From Thermohalobaculum sp039816045 (lineage in GTDB: Bacteria; Pseudomonadota; Alphaproteobacteria; Rhodobacterales; Rhodobacteraceae), in contig JBCBYB010000016.1 of assembly GCA_039816045.1 (NCBI GenBank), forward strand, positions 28,152 through 92,151: a stretch of 64,000 nt of DNA. The letters are read 5' to 3'. A model generated the notes under the pieces. That model searched no databases. It saw only the letters and a list, made by a program, of their open reading frames with translations, and was not told the DNA's origin. How positions within the stretch are numbered: position 1 is the first letter of the stretch; every line of letters begins with the position of its first letter. Shown here in pieces: positions 51,438 to 60,674 of this stretch. The position numbers were made by a program, and so were the translations under genes.

Positions 51438-52277
51438 TTACTCAGCCGCTGGCGCTTGAGCCAGCGCGGGGCCACCGTTTTTCTTCGCGACCTCCTCGGC
51501 GATCCAGGCGTCGAACTCCTCGCGAGTCACAACCTCGACCACAATCGGCATGTAGGCGTGCTGCATCCCGCAAAGCTCTGAGCACTGGCCGAAGAATGTG
51601 CCCGTTTCGGTGACGTTGAACCATGCCTCGTTCACGCGGCCGGGGATGGCGTCGGTCTTGATCCCGAAGGATGGCATCGCCCAGTTGTGGATCACATCGC
51701 CCGCCGTCACCAGCAAATGCACATTGGTGTTCACGGGCACGACAACGCGAGTGTCGGTGGCGAGCAGATACTCGTCCGGCTCGTAGCCATACTCTTCCAG
51801 CTCGTCGCGCTCCAGCATCACGGCCGAGAGCTCAACGCCCGAGTCGGGATACTCATAGTCCCAATACCACTGGTTCCCGATGGCCTTGATGGTGAGTTCG
51901 GTCTCCGGGATCGTCATCTGCTTGTCGAGCAGACGCAGCGACGGGATCGCGATGATCACAAGGATCACTACGGGGACGGCGGTCCAGATCACCTCGATCG
52001 TGGCGTTGTGGGTGAACCGGGCAGGGGTTGGGTTCTTCCGCGCGTCGAATTTCCAGACCGTGTAGAGCAGCAGGCCCGTCACGAAGAGTGTGATCAGCGT
52101 GATGATCACCAGCAGCATGTCGTCGAGCCAGACGAGGTCAGCCATCTGCTCGGTCACCGGGCGCTGGAACCCTGTCCCGGCGGGGACCGGCTTGCCGGCC
52201 ACCTCTTCGGAGGCAAAGGCCATCGCCGGTCCGAACGCTGCCGCCAGCGTTCCGATCTGTCCCAGTTTCTTGAGCAT
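51438..52277 (-). CDS. ctaC: Cytochrome c oxidase subunit II
   Basis: A 279-residue subunit with a signal peptide (MLKKLGQIGTLAAAFGPAMA, about 1-22), two membrane helices and a periplasmic CuA domain. The copper-binding motif is GQCSELCGMQHAYMP, with Cys-x3-Cys and His; an acidic region precedes it. The QWYWDYEYPDSG aromatic stretch is the electron entry site. I use ATG 52277; GTG 52286 is also possible. It is divergent from tldD with about 150 bases between them. Confidence 0.96.
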   Translation of the reverse strand: MLKKLGQIGTLAAAFGPAMAFASEEVAGKPVPAGTGFQRPVTEQMADLVWLDDMLLVIITLITLFVTGLLLYTVWKFDARKNPTPARFTHNATIEVIWTAVPVVILVIIAIPSLRLLDKQMTIPETELTIKAIGNQWYWDYEYPDSGVELSAVMLERDELEEYGYEPDEYLLATDTRVVVPVNTNVHLLVTAGDVIHNWAMPSFGIKTDAIPGRVNEAWFNVTETGTFFGQCSELCGMQHAYMPIVVEVVTREEFDAWIAEEVAKKNGGPALAQAPAAE

Positions 52278-52426
52278 GTCACACACCCCGTGTCCGCAGC
52301 AGCGGGCGATCGATGGCCCGCGCAGTTTGCTTTTTCAGCTTTGGTGTATCACTTAGAGGTCGGGGCCGGGCAAGCACCGGCTTTGCGGCATGGTGCCGCT
52401 CCGCCCATCCGATCAGGGAGATCGCC

Positions 52427-53857
52427 ATGCAGGACAGCCCGGGACCCTTCCGTCCGTTCGAGACCGCCTTGGATCGGCAGACAGCGCTCGGCATCCTGCG
52501 TGAGACGGTGGCGGGAGCCGATGATGGCGAACTGTTTCTGGAGCGCCGACGCTCGGAGGTTTACGGCTTTGACGATGGGCGGTTGCGGACGGCCTCTTAC
52601 GACGCGGCGACTGGGTTCGGTTTACGCTGTGTGGCGGGAGCTGCGGCCGGCTATGCCCATTCGAGTGAGATGAGCGAGGCGGCGCTGCGCCGCGCGGGTG
52701 AGACGGCACGGCTGGCGGCCCGCGATGGCGGCGGCTCGCTCGCGGCGGGCCCGGCAGGCACCAATGAGGCGCGCTACCGCCCGGTCGATCCGGTCTCGGA
52801 GCAAGGCGCGGCCGCGAAGATCGCGCTGTTGGGGGAGCTCGATGCCTATCTGCGCGACCGCGACCCACGGGTGGTGCAGGTCTCCGCGAGCCTTGCAAGC
52901 GGGGTTCAGGAGGTCGAGATCCTGAGGGCCGAGGGGGCATCCGTTACCGATATCCGCCCTATGACGCGGCTGTCGATCTCTGTGATCGTCGAGCAGGACG
53001 GCCGGCGCGAGAGCGGCAGCTTTGGCGGTGGCGGTCGTCACGAACTCTCACTGATCTCCGGTCCCGAATATTGGAAAGCCGGCGCTGACGAGGCTTTGCG
53101 CATCGCGCTGGTCAATCTCGAGGCCGAGGATGCTCCCGCCGGCATGATGGACGTGGTCCTTGGCCCCGGCTGGCCCGGCATCTTGCTGCATGAGGCGATC
53201 GGCCACGGGCTCGAAGGCGATTTCAACCGCAAAGGCAGTTCCGCTTTCACCGAGCTGCTCGGCAAGCCGGTGGCGGCCCCGGGAATCACCGTGGTGGACG
53301 ACGGCACGATTCCCGACCGCCGCGGTTCTTTGACGGTCGACGATGAGGGAACCCCCTCGGCGCGCACGGTCCTGATCGAGGACGGGATCCTGGTCGGCTA
53401 CATGCAAGATCGTCAGAACGCGCGCCTCATGGGCCACGCGCCCACGGGCAACGGCCGACGACAGTCGTTTGCCCATATCCCAATGCCACGGATGACAAAC
53501 ACGATCATGCTGAACGGATCCGAGGATCCGGAGATGATCCTCGCGGGGCTCGATGACGGCATCTATGCGGTGGGCTTTGGCGGCGGCCAGGTCGACATCG
53601 CAAACGGCAAGTTCGTGTTCTCCTGCACGGAGGCCTATCGCGTGAAGAACGGTCGCGTGCTCCATCCGGTGAAGGGCGCGACGCTCATCGGCGACGGGCC
53701 TTCTGCGCTGCGCCAGATCCGGGCGGTCGGCAATGACAGCCGGATGGACCCCGGGATCGGCACCTGCGGCAAGAACGGCCAGGGAGTACCGGTCGGGGTC
53801 GGTCAGCCCACCTTGCTGATCGGCGGGCTGACGGTTGGCGGTGCGGCGGCGGCGTGA
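52427..53857 (+). CDS. tldD: Zinc metalloprotease TldD
   Basis: A 476-residue protein of the TldD/PmbA family. The zinc motif His255-Glu-x3-His260 (LLHEAIGHGLEGDF) is intact. SAFTELLGKPVAAPGITVVDDGTIPDRRGS and ARLMGHAPTGNGRRQSF follow. TldD works with PmbA (TldE), which is not in the window, in peptide maturation and antitoxin turnover. GGGAG lies before the ATG at 52427. It is next to ctaC, as in many Rhodobacterales. Confidence 0.95.
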   Translation: MQDSPGPFRPFETALDRQTALGILRETVAGADDGELFLERRRSEVYGFDDGRLRTASYDAATGFGLRCVAGAAAGYAHSSEMSEAALRRAGETARLAARDGGGSLAAGPAGTNEARYRPVDPVSEQGAAAKIALLGELDAYLRDRDPRVVQVSASLASGVQEVEILRAEGASVTDIRPMTRLSISVIVEQDGRRESGSFGGGGRHELSLISGPEYWKAGADEALRIALVNLEAEDAPAGMMDVVLGPGWPGILLHEAIGHGLEGDFNRKGSSAFTELLGKPVAAPGITVVDDGTIPDRRGSLTVDDEGTPSARTVLIEDGILVGYMQDRQNARLMGHAPTGNGRRQSFAHIPMPRMTNTIMLNGSEDPEMILAGLDDGIYAVGFGGGQVDIANGKFVFSCTEAYRVKNGRVLHPVKGATLIGDGPSALRQIRAVGNDSRMDPGIGTCGKNGQGVPVGVGQPTLLIGGLTVGGAAAA

Positions 53858-53893
53858 TCGACCTCGCCGCGATGCGGCCGCTGCCTGGAGGGA

Positions 53894-54307
53894 TCAAGCG
53901 GCGCGACGGAGCGGCTCTTCCTGTTCCTTCGGCTCAAGCGTATCGCGCAATGTAAAGGCGAGCGGTTTGTAGTCGGATTTACGCTCCGGTCGGGCCACAT
54001 GCGAGATTGCGGCTTTCGCATGCGATGGGAGATCGCCGGCCTCTAGAGTGGCGAGGTCTTCGCGGGTCAAGCCGATATCCCTGAGGGAATGATCGCTCAA
54101 TCCGTTGAGGACCTGAAGCGTTTGTGTCCGTTCAAACCAGTGACGCAGCCGCGTGAGGCCTGTGGCCAGGGTCTCGCCAATCGCAGCGGACACCCGCCGG
54201 ATTGGGCCGAGCGCTCGATAGACCGCAGCGGCGCGTTCTTCCGAGGCCCGGCGGAGCATTGCGTTGTATGCCGGGTTCGAGATCGTCCAAATCGAGGTAT
54301 TGGTCAT
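53894..54307 (-). CDS. DUF1127-domain protein
   Basis: A 137-residue protein whose middle (about 77-98: LNGLSDHSLRDIGLTREDL) is the DUF1127/YjiS motif. In other alphaproteobacteria small DUF1127 proteins bind RNA and are tied to stress or phosphate responses. This one is longer than the usual 45-70 residues, with an N-terminal amphipathic part and a charged C-terminus (KEQEEPLRRAA). It is convergent with tldD, 37 bases away, and stands alone before the next gene. Confidence 0.8.
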   Translation of the reverse strand: MTNTSIWTISNPAYNAMLRRASEERAAAVYRALGPIRRVSAAIGETLATGLTRLRHWFERTQTLQVLNGLSDHSLRDIGLTREDLATLEAGDLPSHAKAAISHVARPERKSDYKPLAFTLRDTLEPKEQEEPLRRAA

Positions 54308-54419
54308 CGTCGGTCTCCTCGGTTAGGAGATTAGCTTTCCTGAAGCGCTCTCCGTTTCGTGTGACCAATACTTGCGACAGTCAGGCCTTTCAGACAAACG
54401 AGGACTTCTGGCTAACAGA

Positions 54420-55127
54420 TTAGGAATTCTTTCCCGATGTAGCGTCGGGGACGCGCGCCTCCGCCAGAAAGCCGCTGGCCTGCACGGTGTTGCGCCAATC
54501 GCTCGCACGGGCATCCAGAAGCCGGTTGATCCGCCCACCGAAGCGCTTCTCCACATGCCGCTTCCAAAGCTTCAGCAGATTGGCTATCGCGGAGTACTTC
54601 CCGCGGATCGGAAAGAGCGTCACATCGTCGAAGTCCCGCAGCAGATAGGCCAACCCATCACGCGAGAACCGCTGATAATCCTGGAACGACAAGTCGGGCG
54701 GGCCGTGATAGCGCCAGATCCACGGCACATAGACAAAGAGCCGCCCGCCGGGTTTCAAGCAAGTGCGTAAATTGGCCACCGCCGCCGGCGGGTCGTAGAC
54801 ATGCTCGAGGATGGCAAGTGCGATCGCCGCATCGTAGCGCCCTTGCATCCAGTCGGGGAAGGGCGCGCAGATATCGCCGAGTATGTCCGGATAGTCCCCG
54901 AAATCGTTGATATCCAATGTCTCGACGGTTCCCGGGTGCTGATCGAGCGCGCCGCGCATGCCCGCGCCGACGTCGAGGATCCGCGGGCACTCCGCAAGTT
55001 CTGTTGCGATGTGTGCCCGCGTCCGGTCTTGGTGCAGGAAGCGCAGGTCGATCCGCGCCGCCCGGGTGATCGCCGCGAGCCGGGTCTTCGTGGCCTCGGT
55101 ATCGTGAATGCGCCGCTTGTCGGTCAT
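54420..55127 (-). CDS. Class I SAM methyltransferase of the second glycan cluster
   Basis: A 235-residue methyltransferase. Motif I is ILDVGAGMRGALDQH, and AIALAILEHVYDPPAAVANL and PGGRLFVYVPW follow. The C-terminal half has many basic and aromatic residues (WKRHVEKRFGGRINRLL). The ATG at 55127 gives an ATGA overlap with the upstream MurG-like glycosyltransferase, so it is the last gene of a minus-strand operon starting near 60419. Its substrate is presumably the sugar product of that operon. Confidence 0.82.
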   Translation of the reverse strand: MTDKRRIHDTEATKTRLAAITRAARIDLRFLHQDRTRAHIATELAECPRILDVGAGMRGALDQHPGTVETLDINDFGDYPDILGDICAPFPDWMQGRYDAAIALAILEHVYDPPAAVANLRTCLKPGGRLFVYVPWIWRYHGPPDLSFQDYQRFSRDGLAYLLRDFDDVTLFPIRGKYSAIANLLKLWKRHVEKRFGGRINRLLDARASDWRNTVQASGFLAEARVPDATSGKNS

Positions 55128-56251
55128 GGCTCCCCACGTGCAAGTTGGAGCAGGAGCTTTGCCGCGCGTTCGGCGCCGTTTCGGACAAACGGCCATGGCG
55201 GGCGCCGAGGCGCAGCGATGGCGGCTTCGACAGCGCGGTGAAGCATTTCGGGTGTCAGGTCGAGGGCGCGCAGGACCGTGATCCCGGGCATGTCGGCAAG
55301 CGCTTTCGCGCGCATGGCTTGCTCGCGCTGTCCATGCTCCTCAAAGGGCACCAGGATGGCAGGGGTTCGGCACGAGGCCAGGTCCATCACGGTGTTGTAC
55401 CCTGCGAGGCTCACCGAGCACGCGGCCCGGGCGAGCAGATCGCCATAGTCGGGGCGCGGTGGCTCGACGATCAGATTTGCCGAAGCCGTGGCGCGGAGCC
55501 TTGCGGTCACGTCTGTTGCATCTGGCCCACCGACAAGCAATCGCCAAGGCCGCGCGCTCATGGGAGCGGCCTTTGCGGCCATGGCTAGGAGATGTCGACC
55601 GAGCGCCCCGCCGCCGACGGAGACCAGCACCTCCTCGCCGCGACGGCCTTCACGGTCGGGCCGCCCGATGTAGCCGCAATGCCGGATCTTGTGTGCGGCA
55701 TCATCGGGCAGTGGCCAGATCGATGTCAAAGGCAGCAGCGCCTCCTCCCCATGGACGATGACCGCATCATAGAGAGCCTCGATCCGAGCCGCAGCTTCGG
55801 CGACGCGGGCGGGGCGGCTCGGGGGCTCCGGAACATCGCGTACTGAGCAGACGACCCGCTTGTGGCCCTGGCCGTTGCGAACGACCCCGATCGCCCGCTC
55901 GAACTCCGCCGCGAGTCTGCGGCGCCCCAAAGGGAAACTCTCCGTTACGAAGACATCCGGTTCGAAAGTGGTCAGAGCGGCACCGATCAGGCGCGAGCGC
56001 TCGTCGAGATAGGCCTTGCCCGCGATGCCCCCATCGGCCCGGCGCAGATTGGCAAAATCGAACCCTTCGACGAGCAGTGGGGGCAATTGCTGGAAACCGA
56101 CGTCTGAGTGATCCAGGTGAGGAAGCGCCCGCCCGCCCGAAATGACCCTGACTTCAGCGCCGAGATCACCCACAGCACGCGCGAGGGCAAGGCTTCGCAC
56201 CAAATGCCCGGTGCCCGTCAGATGGCACACGAGGAACGCGACGCGGGTCAT
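55124..56251 (-). CDS. MurG-like glycosyltransferase
   Basis: A 375-residue GT-B glycosyltransferase of the MurG-like group. The N-terminus MTRVAFLVCHLTGTGHLVRSLALARAV binds near the acceptor, and VSLAGYNTVMDLASCRTPAILVPF is the donor-site signature. LVSVGGGALGRHLL marks the linker strand. It overlaps the histidine phosphatase stop by four bases (56248). It shares its layout with the second MurG-like gene at 59190. Function is probably synthesis of an unknown glycan or glycolipid. Confidence 0.82.
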   Translation of the reverse strand: MTRVAFLVCHLTGTGHLVRSLALARAVGDLGAEVRVISGGRALPHLDHSDVGFQQLPPLLVEGFDFANLRRADGGIAGKAYLDERSRLIGAALTTFEPDVFVTESFPLGRRRLAAEFERAIGVVRNGQGHKRVVCSVRDVPEPPSRPARVAEAAARIEALYDAVIVHGEEALLPLTSIWPLPDDAAHKIRHCGYIGRPDREGRRGEEVLVSVGGGALGRHLLAMAAKAAPMSARPWRLLVGGPDATDVTARLRATASANLIVEPPRPDYGDLLARAACSVSLAGYNTVMDLASCRTPAILVPFEEHGQREQAMRAKALADMPGITVLRALDLTPEMLHRAVEAAIAAPRRPPWPFVRNGAERAAKLLLQLARGEP

Positions 56252-56832
56252 AGCCTTGGCGCCAGGCGAACGGGCGCAGCCGGGTTGGAAAGCCGCCCCG
56301 ATGGGTCGCATTGCAGCGGGTAGATGCGCGCGCGTTTGATCTCCGGGTCGGGGGTTGTGGGGTCTGCACGGCGCAGCAGCAGGCGCATGACCGCCTTGTG
56401 TCCAACGACGAGAACGCGGCCCCCTGCCTGACCAAGCTCCAGCAACAGGGGATGAACGCGATCCCAGACGTCGAGCGCGCTCTCGCCGCCGGGGGGGCAC
56501 ATCGTCTCCGGCAGACGGTGCGTCGGGACAAAGCCCGATGATGGCGTTGCCATGAGATCGGCCGCACGGGCACCTTCCCATCTGCCCCAGCTTTGCTCGA
56601 CAAGGCGCGCATCCGTTGCGACCGGGCGCGTGTCCGCGAGGGTTGTGGCCGTCACGAGAGCGCGGCTGAGGGGGCTGGCCAGGATATCCGCTTCATCCCA
56701 AGGGGCCGGCAGCGCAAGGCCGGCAAGCACTTCAGCGGCCTCAGTGTCGAGCGGTCGGTCGGTGCGTCCTTGGAGCCGAGCCTCTCGGTTCCAATCGGTT
56801 GGGTAGTGACGCAGCAGGCCAATCTCGGTCAC
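56248..56832 (-). CDS. Histidine-phosphatase-family protein with an RHY motif
   Basis: A 194-residue histidine phosphatase superfamily (phosphoglycerate mutase-like) protein. The usual RHG is replaced by RHY in LLRHYPTDWN; the catalytic His is kept. ASPLSRALVTATTLA and VVGHKAVMRLLLRR (second His) are present. I use GTG 56832, which overlaps the GT4 stop (GTGA). Its place among glycosyltransferases suggests dephosphorylation of a sugar-phosphate or lipid-linked intermediate. The changed motif is worth checking. Confidence 0.83.
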   Translation of the reverse strand: MTEIGLLRHYPTDWNREARLQGRTDRPLDTEAAEVLAGLALPAPWDEADILASPLSRALVTATTLADTRPVATDARLVEQSWGRWEGARAADLMATPSSGFVPTHRLPETMCPPGGESALDVWDRVHPLLLELGQAGGRVLVVGHKAVMRLLLRRADPTTPDPEIKRARIYPLQCDPSGRLSNPAAPVRLAPRL

Positions 56833-57932
56833 GACAGGCGGTCCTGTTTCACGGCTTCGGAAAGCCAATCGGAGAAGATCCGTGCTGCGGTCCCAATACT
56901 GTGACGGTCTTGAATGTGCTTGCGCGCCCGTGTGGCATACTCGGTACGCCGAGAGAGGACCGTCTCGATTGCAGCCGCAAAGGCCGCGGGGTCGTTCGGC
57001 GGCACGAGGATGCCGCCTTCGACAACCGCGCAGGCTGCGGGACCAGTCTCGGCGACAACGGGGCAGCCGGCTGCCTGCGCTTCGAGCCAGACCATGCCGA
57101 CGCCCTCTCCGACCCCAGGCCAGATGAGGCAGTCCGCCTGCGCGTAGGGGACAGACCCGGCGTCGCGCGCGGCACCAAGAAACCGGACCCTTGAGCCGAA
57201 GCGGAGGAAGAGTTTTTGGATGCTGTCCGCGGCCGGTCCGTCGCCGACGATGTCGAGGGTCCAGTCAAGCGTTATGTGATCCAGTGCGGCAGAGAGCCTG
57301 CGATAACTCTCCTGCTTGTCTCCTTGGCGCATCATGGCGACCGTGAGCAGCCGAGCGGGCGAGCTCGCTGTCCCGACCCGCACCTTCGCGGAAGCATCCA
57401 CAAAAGGAGGCAGGTGGACCATACGCGATCCGTGCCCGGCAGCGGCGAGGGCTGGGCGATCGCGTTCGGTGGTCCAGAACAGACGGTCTGCCGCAGCGAT
57501 AGCCTGCTCCGACGCGGCCGCGAACTCTGCCCATGGTCCTTCGCGCCTCCGCGGGGCGATCGACGGTTCGCTGATCGCGTAGGGGATGTCGAGCGCGTCC
57601 GTCACTGCAGGGCCGAGTAGGTCCGGCGCCTTGTAGTAGCAGTGATAGGTCAGCCAGGCATCGGGAGGATTGTCCCTCAAATCTATGGTCAGCCGGGAGG
57701 CTTCGGCTTTTGCACCCGCTGCAAGGGCGGCCTGTCGCCGAGGATCACCCTCCCCATCGCGGATGCGCAGATCCGACACCAAAAAAGGCGCCGCCCCCGC
57801 TTCCTCAAGGGCCCGTTGCGTCAGGCGGGCGATCTCTCGGTCTCCGGAGGGAACAGGATCGTCAGGCGCCTTCATCGGAGCATAGAAGGCCACGCGCAGT
57901 GGGCGCGACAGGTGCTGCGGTGCGGAACTCAT
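56829..57932 (-). CDS. GT4-family glycosyltransferase
   Basis: A 367-residue GT-B transferase. PLRVAFYAPMKAPDDPVPSGDREIARL is the N-terminal motif with the conserved Gly. ARLLTVAMMRQGDKQESYRRL and GVGEGVGMVWLEAQAAGCPVV form the donor side, with E-x7-E. It overlaps the next upstream GT by four bases and the phosphatase by four, in a continuous coupled operon. The sugar is unknown. Confidence 0.85.
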   Translation of the reverse strand: MSSAPQHLSRPLRVAFYAPMKAPDDPVPSGDREIARLTQRALEEAGAAPFLVSDLRIRDGEGDPRRQAALAAGAKAEASRLTIDLRDNPPDAWLTYHCYYKAPDLLGPAVTDALDIPYAISEPSIAPRRREGPWAEFAAASEQAIAAADRLFWTTERDRPALAAAGHGSRMVHLPPFVDASAKVRVGTASSPARLLTVAMMRQGDKQESYRRLSAALDHITLDWTLDIVGDGPAADSIQKLFLRFGSRVRFLGAARDAGSVPYAQADCLIWPGVGEGVGMVWLEAQAAGCPVVAETGPAACAVVEGGILVPPNDPAAFAAAIETVLSRRTEYATRARKHIQDRHSIGTAARIFSDWLSEAVKQDRLS

Positions 57933-59200
57933 GCAGCATCCGGGCGGGTCTCGACCAGGGAGCGGGGCTTGTCACCCAAAAGGGCTGTGAGCCGCAGGGT
58001 CAGCTGCGCGATCCCAGCATCCATGCCGAACGCTTCAACCAAACGCCGGTAGCTCGCTTCTGCCATTTCTGCGCGGCGAGCCGGGTCCATTGCGAGGGCT
58101 GCAATTTCTGCGGCGAGCGCCTCGGGATCGCCGGGCGGGACCAGGCTTCCGAAGCGCGCATCGGGGACGAACTCTGGAATCGCTGAAACCCTGGTCGACA
58201 GGATGGGCAGTTTCTGAGATGCGGCCTCCATCAGGACGTTGGGCAGACCATCTCGGTCGCCGTCGCCAGCGATCTTGGAGGGCAAGACGAACAGATCCGC
58301 CGCTCGCATCGCGGCAATCACCGCGGTCTGGTCTTGTTTTCCGCGCCACTCGATGCGGTCGGCGAGGCCGGTCGCAGAGGCCTTCGCGGCGAGACGCTTC
58401 GCAAGCTTACCCCCGCCAATGTGCACCAGGCGCCAGTCCAGCTCCGACGGCAAGAGCGCAAGTGCGGCCAACAGATCGTCGTAGCCCTTCTTCTCGACCA
58501 ACCGTCCGACCGAGAGCAGCGTCAGGGCTCCACCGGTTGCTCGTTCTGTCGGTGGTGGTGGAAAACGGCGGAGGTCGAGACCGTGATAAATCAGATCGAC
58601 CCGGGCAGGGTCGGGCGCGAGGTCTCTCAGATGTGCGGCCCCGGAGGCGGTGCATGTGGCGGCAAACGCAGCCTCCGCGAGCTTCTCGGCCTTCTCCCAG
58701 TCGGGAATCGTCCAGATGTCCTTTGCATGGGCCGAGAGCGCCCAAGGCAGGCCGCGCATCACGCTTGCATACCGTGCGACCGACGCCGGCGTGTGCAAGA
58801 AGTGGACATAGAGCGCGCGCGTGTCCTCAGGAAGCTCGGAGGCCAGCACGCAGGCCTGTCCAAAGCGACGGATACGGTTCCGTGTCGGGTCCCGCCGCAG
58901 ATCGCGCCACCAGAGCCGGAGCGCCCTCACAAAACCCGGCCGCCGCACCGATGCGATCAACCCTTTCAGAACGCGAACAGGAGATCGGTGCAGATACTCG
59001 GGCAGGTAGCGTGGAGTGGCCTTGATACGATCATGGATTGGGTGAGTTCGGTCGTCGTAAGGAGCCCGCAGTGACCAGATATCGAACCGGAAGCCCGCCT
59101 CCTCCAGTGCCAGCAGTTCCTGGGCCACGAAGGTCTCGGACAGCCGAGGATACCCCTTCAGCACAACGGCCAGCGGTGGCACTTCTTTCTCAGCTGCCAT
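57929..59200 (-). CDS. GT4-family glycosyltransferase
   Basis: A 423-residue GT-B transferase. It opens with AVVLKGYPRLSETFVAQELLALEEAG, a motif of colanic/exopolysaccharide transferases (WcaL-like). ALSAHAKDIWTIPDWEK and LLSVGRLVEKKGYDDLLAAL follow, with EAASQKLPILST late. The start at 59200 overlaps the next upstream gene by 11 bases. The resemblance suggests exopolysaccharide or glycolipid assembly. Confidence 0.87.
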   Translation of the reverse strand: MAAEKEVPPLAVVLKGYPRLSETFVAQELLALEEAGFRFDIWSLRAPYDDRTHPIHDRIKATPRYLPEYLHRSPVRVLKGLIASVRRPGFVRALRLWWRDLRRDPTRNRIRRFGQACVLASELPEDTRALYVHFLHTPASVARYASVMRGLPWALSAHAKDIWTIPDWEKAEKLAEAAFAATCTASGAAHLRDLAPDPARVDLIYHGLDLRRFPPPPTERATGGALTLLSVGRLVEKKGYDDLLAALALLPSELDWRLVHIGGGKLAKRLAAKASATGLADRIEWRGKQDQTAVIAAMRAADLFVLPSKIAGDGDRDGLPNVLMEAASQKLPILSTRVSAIPEFVPDARFGSLVPPGDPEALAAEIAALAMDPARRAEMAEASYRRLVEAFGMDAGIAQLTLRLTALLGDKPRSLVETRPDAA

Positions 59201-60419
59201 AGGCGGGAACGAGATCCGGCGCCGCGACGGCGCGCTCCGCGATCCGGTCGAGGCCGGACAAAAGCCCCGGGAGGCGCACTTCCGACGGTCGCGGCTGATC
59301 TGCGAGCGCTTCGATGGCACGTGCCATCACGGCGGGGGTCTTGCCGTCTCGCTCCGGGTGGAGCATCTGCACGAGGCCGAGGCGCTCGGCGCTCGACGCG
59401 CGGATCAGTTGTTCGCGCCGGGGCTGTGTCCGCGGGGCAATCACCGCTGGGCGGTCCATCGACAGGATCTCGCAGAAGGTGTTGTACCCCCCCATGGCGA
59501 CGACGCCTGCCGCTCGTTCCAGCACGGTCTCCAGATGGCCGTGGAAGCCGGTTGCAACCACGCGGCCACCCAGCCGCGCGATCCGCGAGTCAAACTCCGA
59601 CCGGCGGGTTGCGTTCATGAATGGGCCGTAGACGACAAGCGCTCGGGGCGAGAGGGTCGGATGCGCCTCATAGGCCGACACCACCCAATCGACGAGCCCG
59701 TCGCCATCGCCGCCGCCCCCCGTGGTCACGAGAATATAGGGCCGCTCAAGCAGGTCGGGCTCCCCGGGCGCCGCCCCGTCGGTCGCGGCGCGGCGCAGAT
59801 AGCCCGTATAGACCACACGGTTCTCCATCCGCTGCGAAAGCCCAAGCCCCGCGAGCGGGCGGCAGATCTCGGGAATCCCGTAGACCCAAACTTCGTCGTA
59901 GAAGCGCTCGATCGCATCAATTGCGCCCTTGCGCTCCCACTCGGCGATCAGCGCGTCTTCATCGTCCAACACGTCGCGAATGCCGAGCACGATCCGCGCA
60001 CCGCGCGCGCGCGCTGCCAAAAGCGTATCGGAGAGTTCGTGCCGGAACCCCCAAGCCTCTTTGTCAACAATCAGGAGGTCCGGGCGATACTCTGCGTCGG
60101 TTGCAGCGATAATCTGCCCCCGAAGACGCGCCATGGCGTCGATGTCGAGGCGCAGGTTGGACGAGCGATAGCTGCCATCCGACATCTTCACCACGCCTGG
60201 CAGGCGAACGTGGTCGATACCCTCTGGGAAGTCGAAACGTCCGGCGATCGGAGACCCGGTCACGATCAGCGCCGATGCTGCCGGATCGGCCGCCGTCAAC
60301 GCGCTTGCGATCGTTCGCGACCGCCGGAGGTGTCCAAGTCCAAAGGTGTCGTGGCTATAGAGCAAGATCCGTCGGTCCGGAGCTCCACTTACCACATGGT
60401 CTGGTGGTGCCATCGCCAT
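59190..60419 (-). CDS. MurG-like glycosyltransferase (COG4671-like)
   Basis: A 409-residue predicted glycosyltransferase. RRILLYSHDTFGLGHLRRSRTIA near the N-terminus and VAMGGYNTFCEILSMDRPAVIAPR near the C-terminus are typical of the MurG-like COG4671 group. YILVTTGGGGDGDGL is the linker motif. Starts at 60419 (ATG) or 60413 (ATG) are equally plausible. It heads the minus-strand operon that runs to 54420 and is divergent from the mechanosensitive channel gene. Confidence 0.83.
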   Translation of the reverse strand: MAMAPPDHVVSGAPDRRILLYSHDTFGLGHLRRSRTIASALTAADPAASALIVTGSPIAGRFDFPEGIDHVRLPGVVKMSDGSYRSSNLRLDIDAMARLRGQIIAATDAEYRPDLLIVDKEAWGFRHELSDTLLAARARGARIVLGIRDVLDDEDALIAEWERKGAIDAIERFYDEVWVYGIPEICRPLAGLGLSQRMENRVVYTGYLRRAATDGAAPGEPDLLERPYILVTTGGGGDGDGLVDWVVSAYEAHPTLSPRALVVYGPFMNATRRSEFDSRIARLGGRVVATGFHGHLETVLERAAGVVAMGGYNTFCEILSMDRPAVIAPRTQPRREQLIRASSAERLGLVQMLHPERDGKTPAVMARAIEALADQPRPSEVRLPGLLSGLDRIAERAVAAPDLVPAYGS

Positions 60420-60674
60420 CCCCCAAGGAACCCGCGCCACCGGTGCCGGCTCACCGTTCGCCCCAAGGACTGCCGCATATTGAGCGTATGGGCAAGTCCT
60501 GGGCTCGGTGTTTGGCCTCACAATTCCCAAGCCACCACTACGAAGCGGTCACAGGACCGACACGCTGCTGTCATGGGTGGCTGCACGGCGCGTCGGCCTA
60601 TGCTACCTGTTTGAGGACGCCAGACTGACCTGTGTCAGCTGGTCACTGGGAACACTGTCGGAGGCTCGTGTCCT

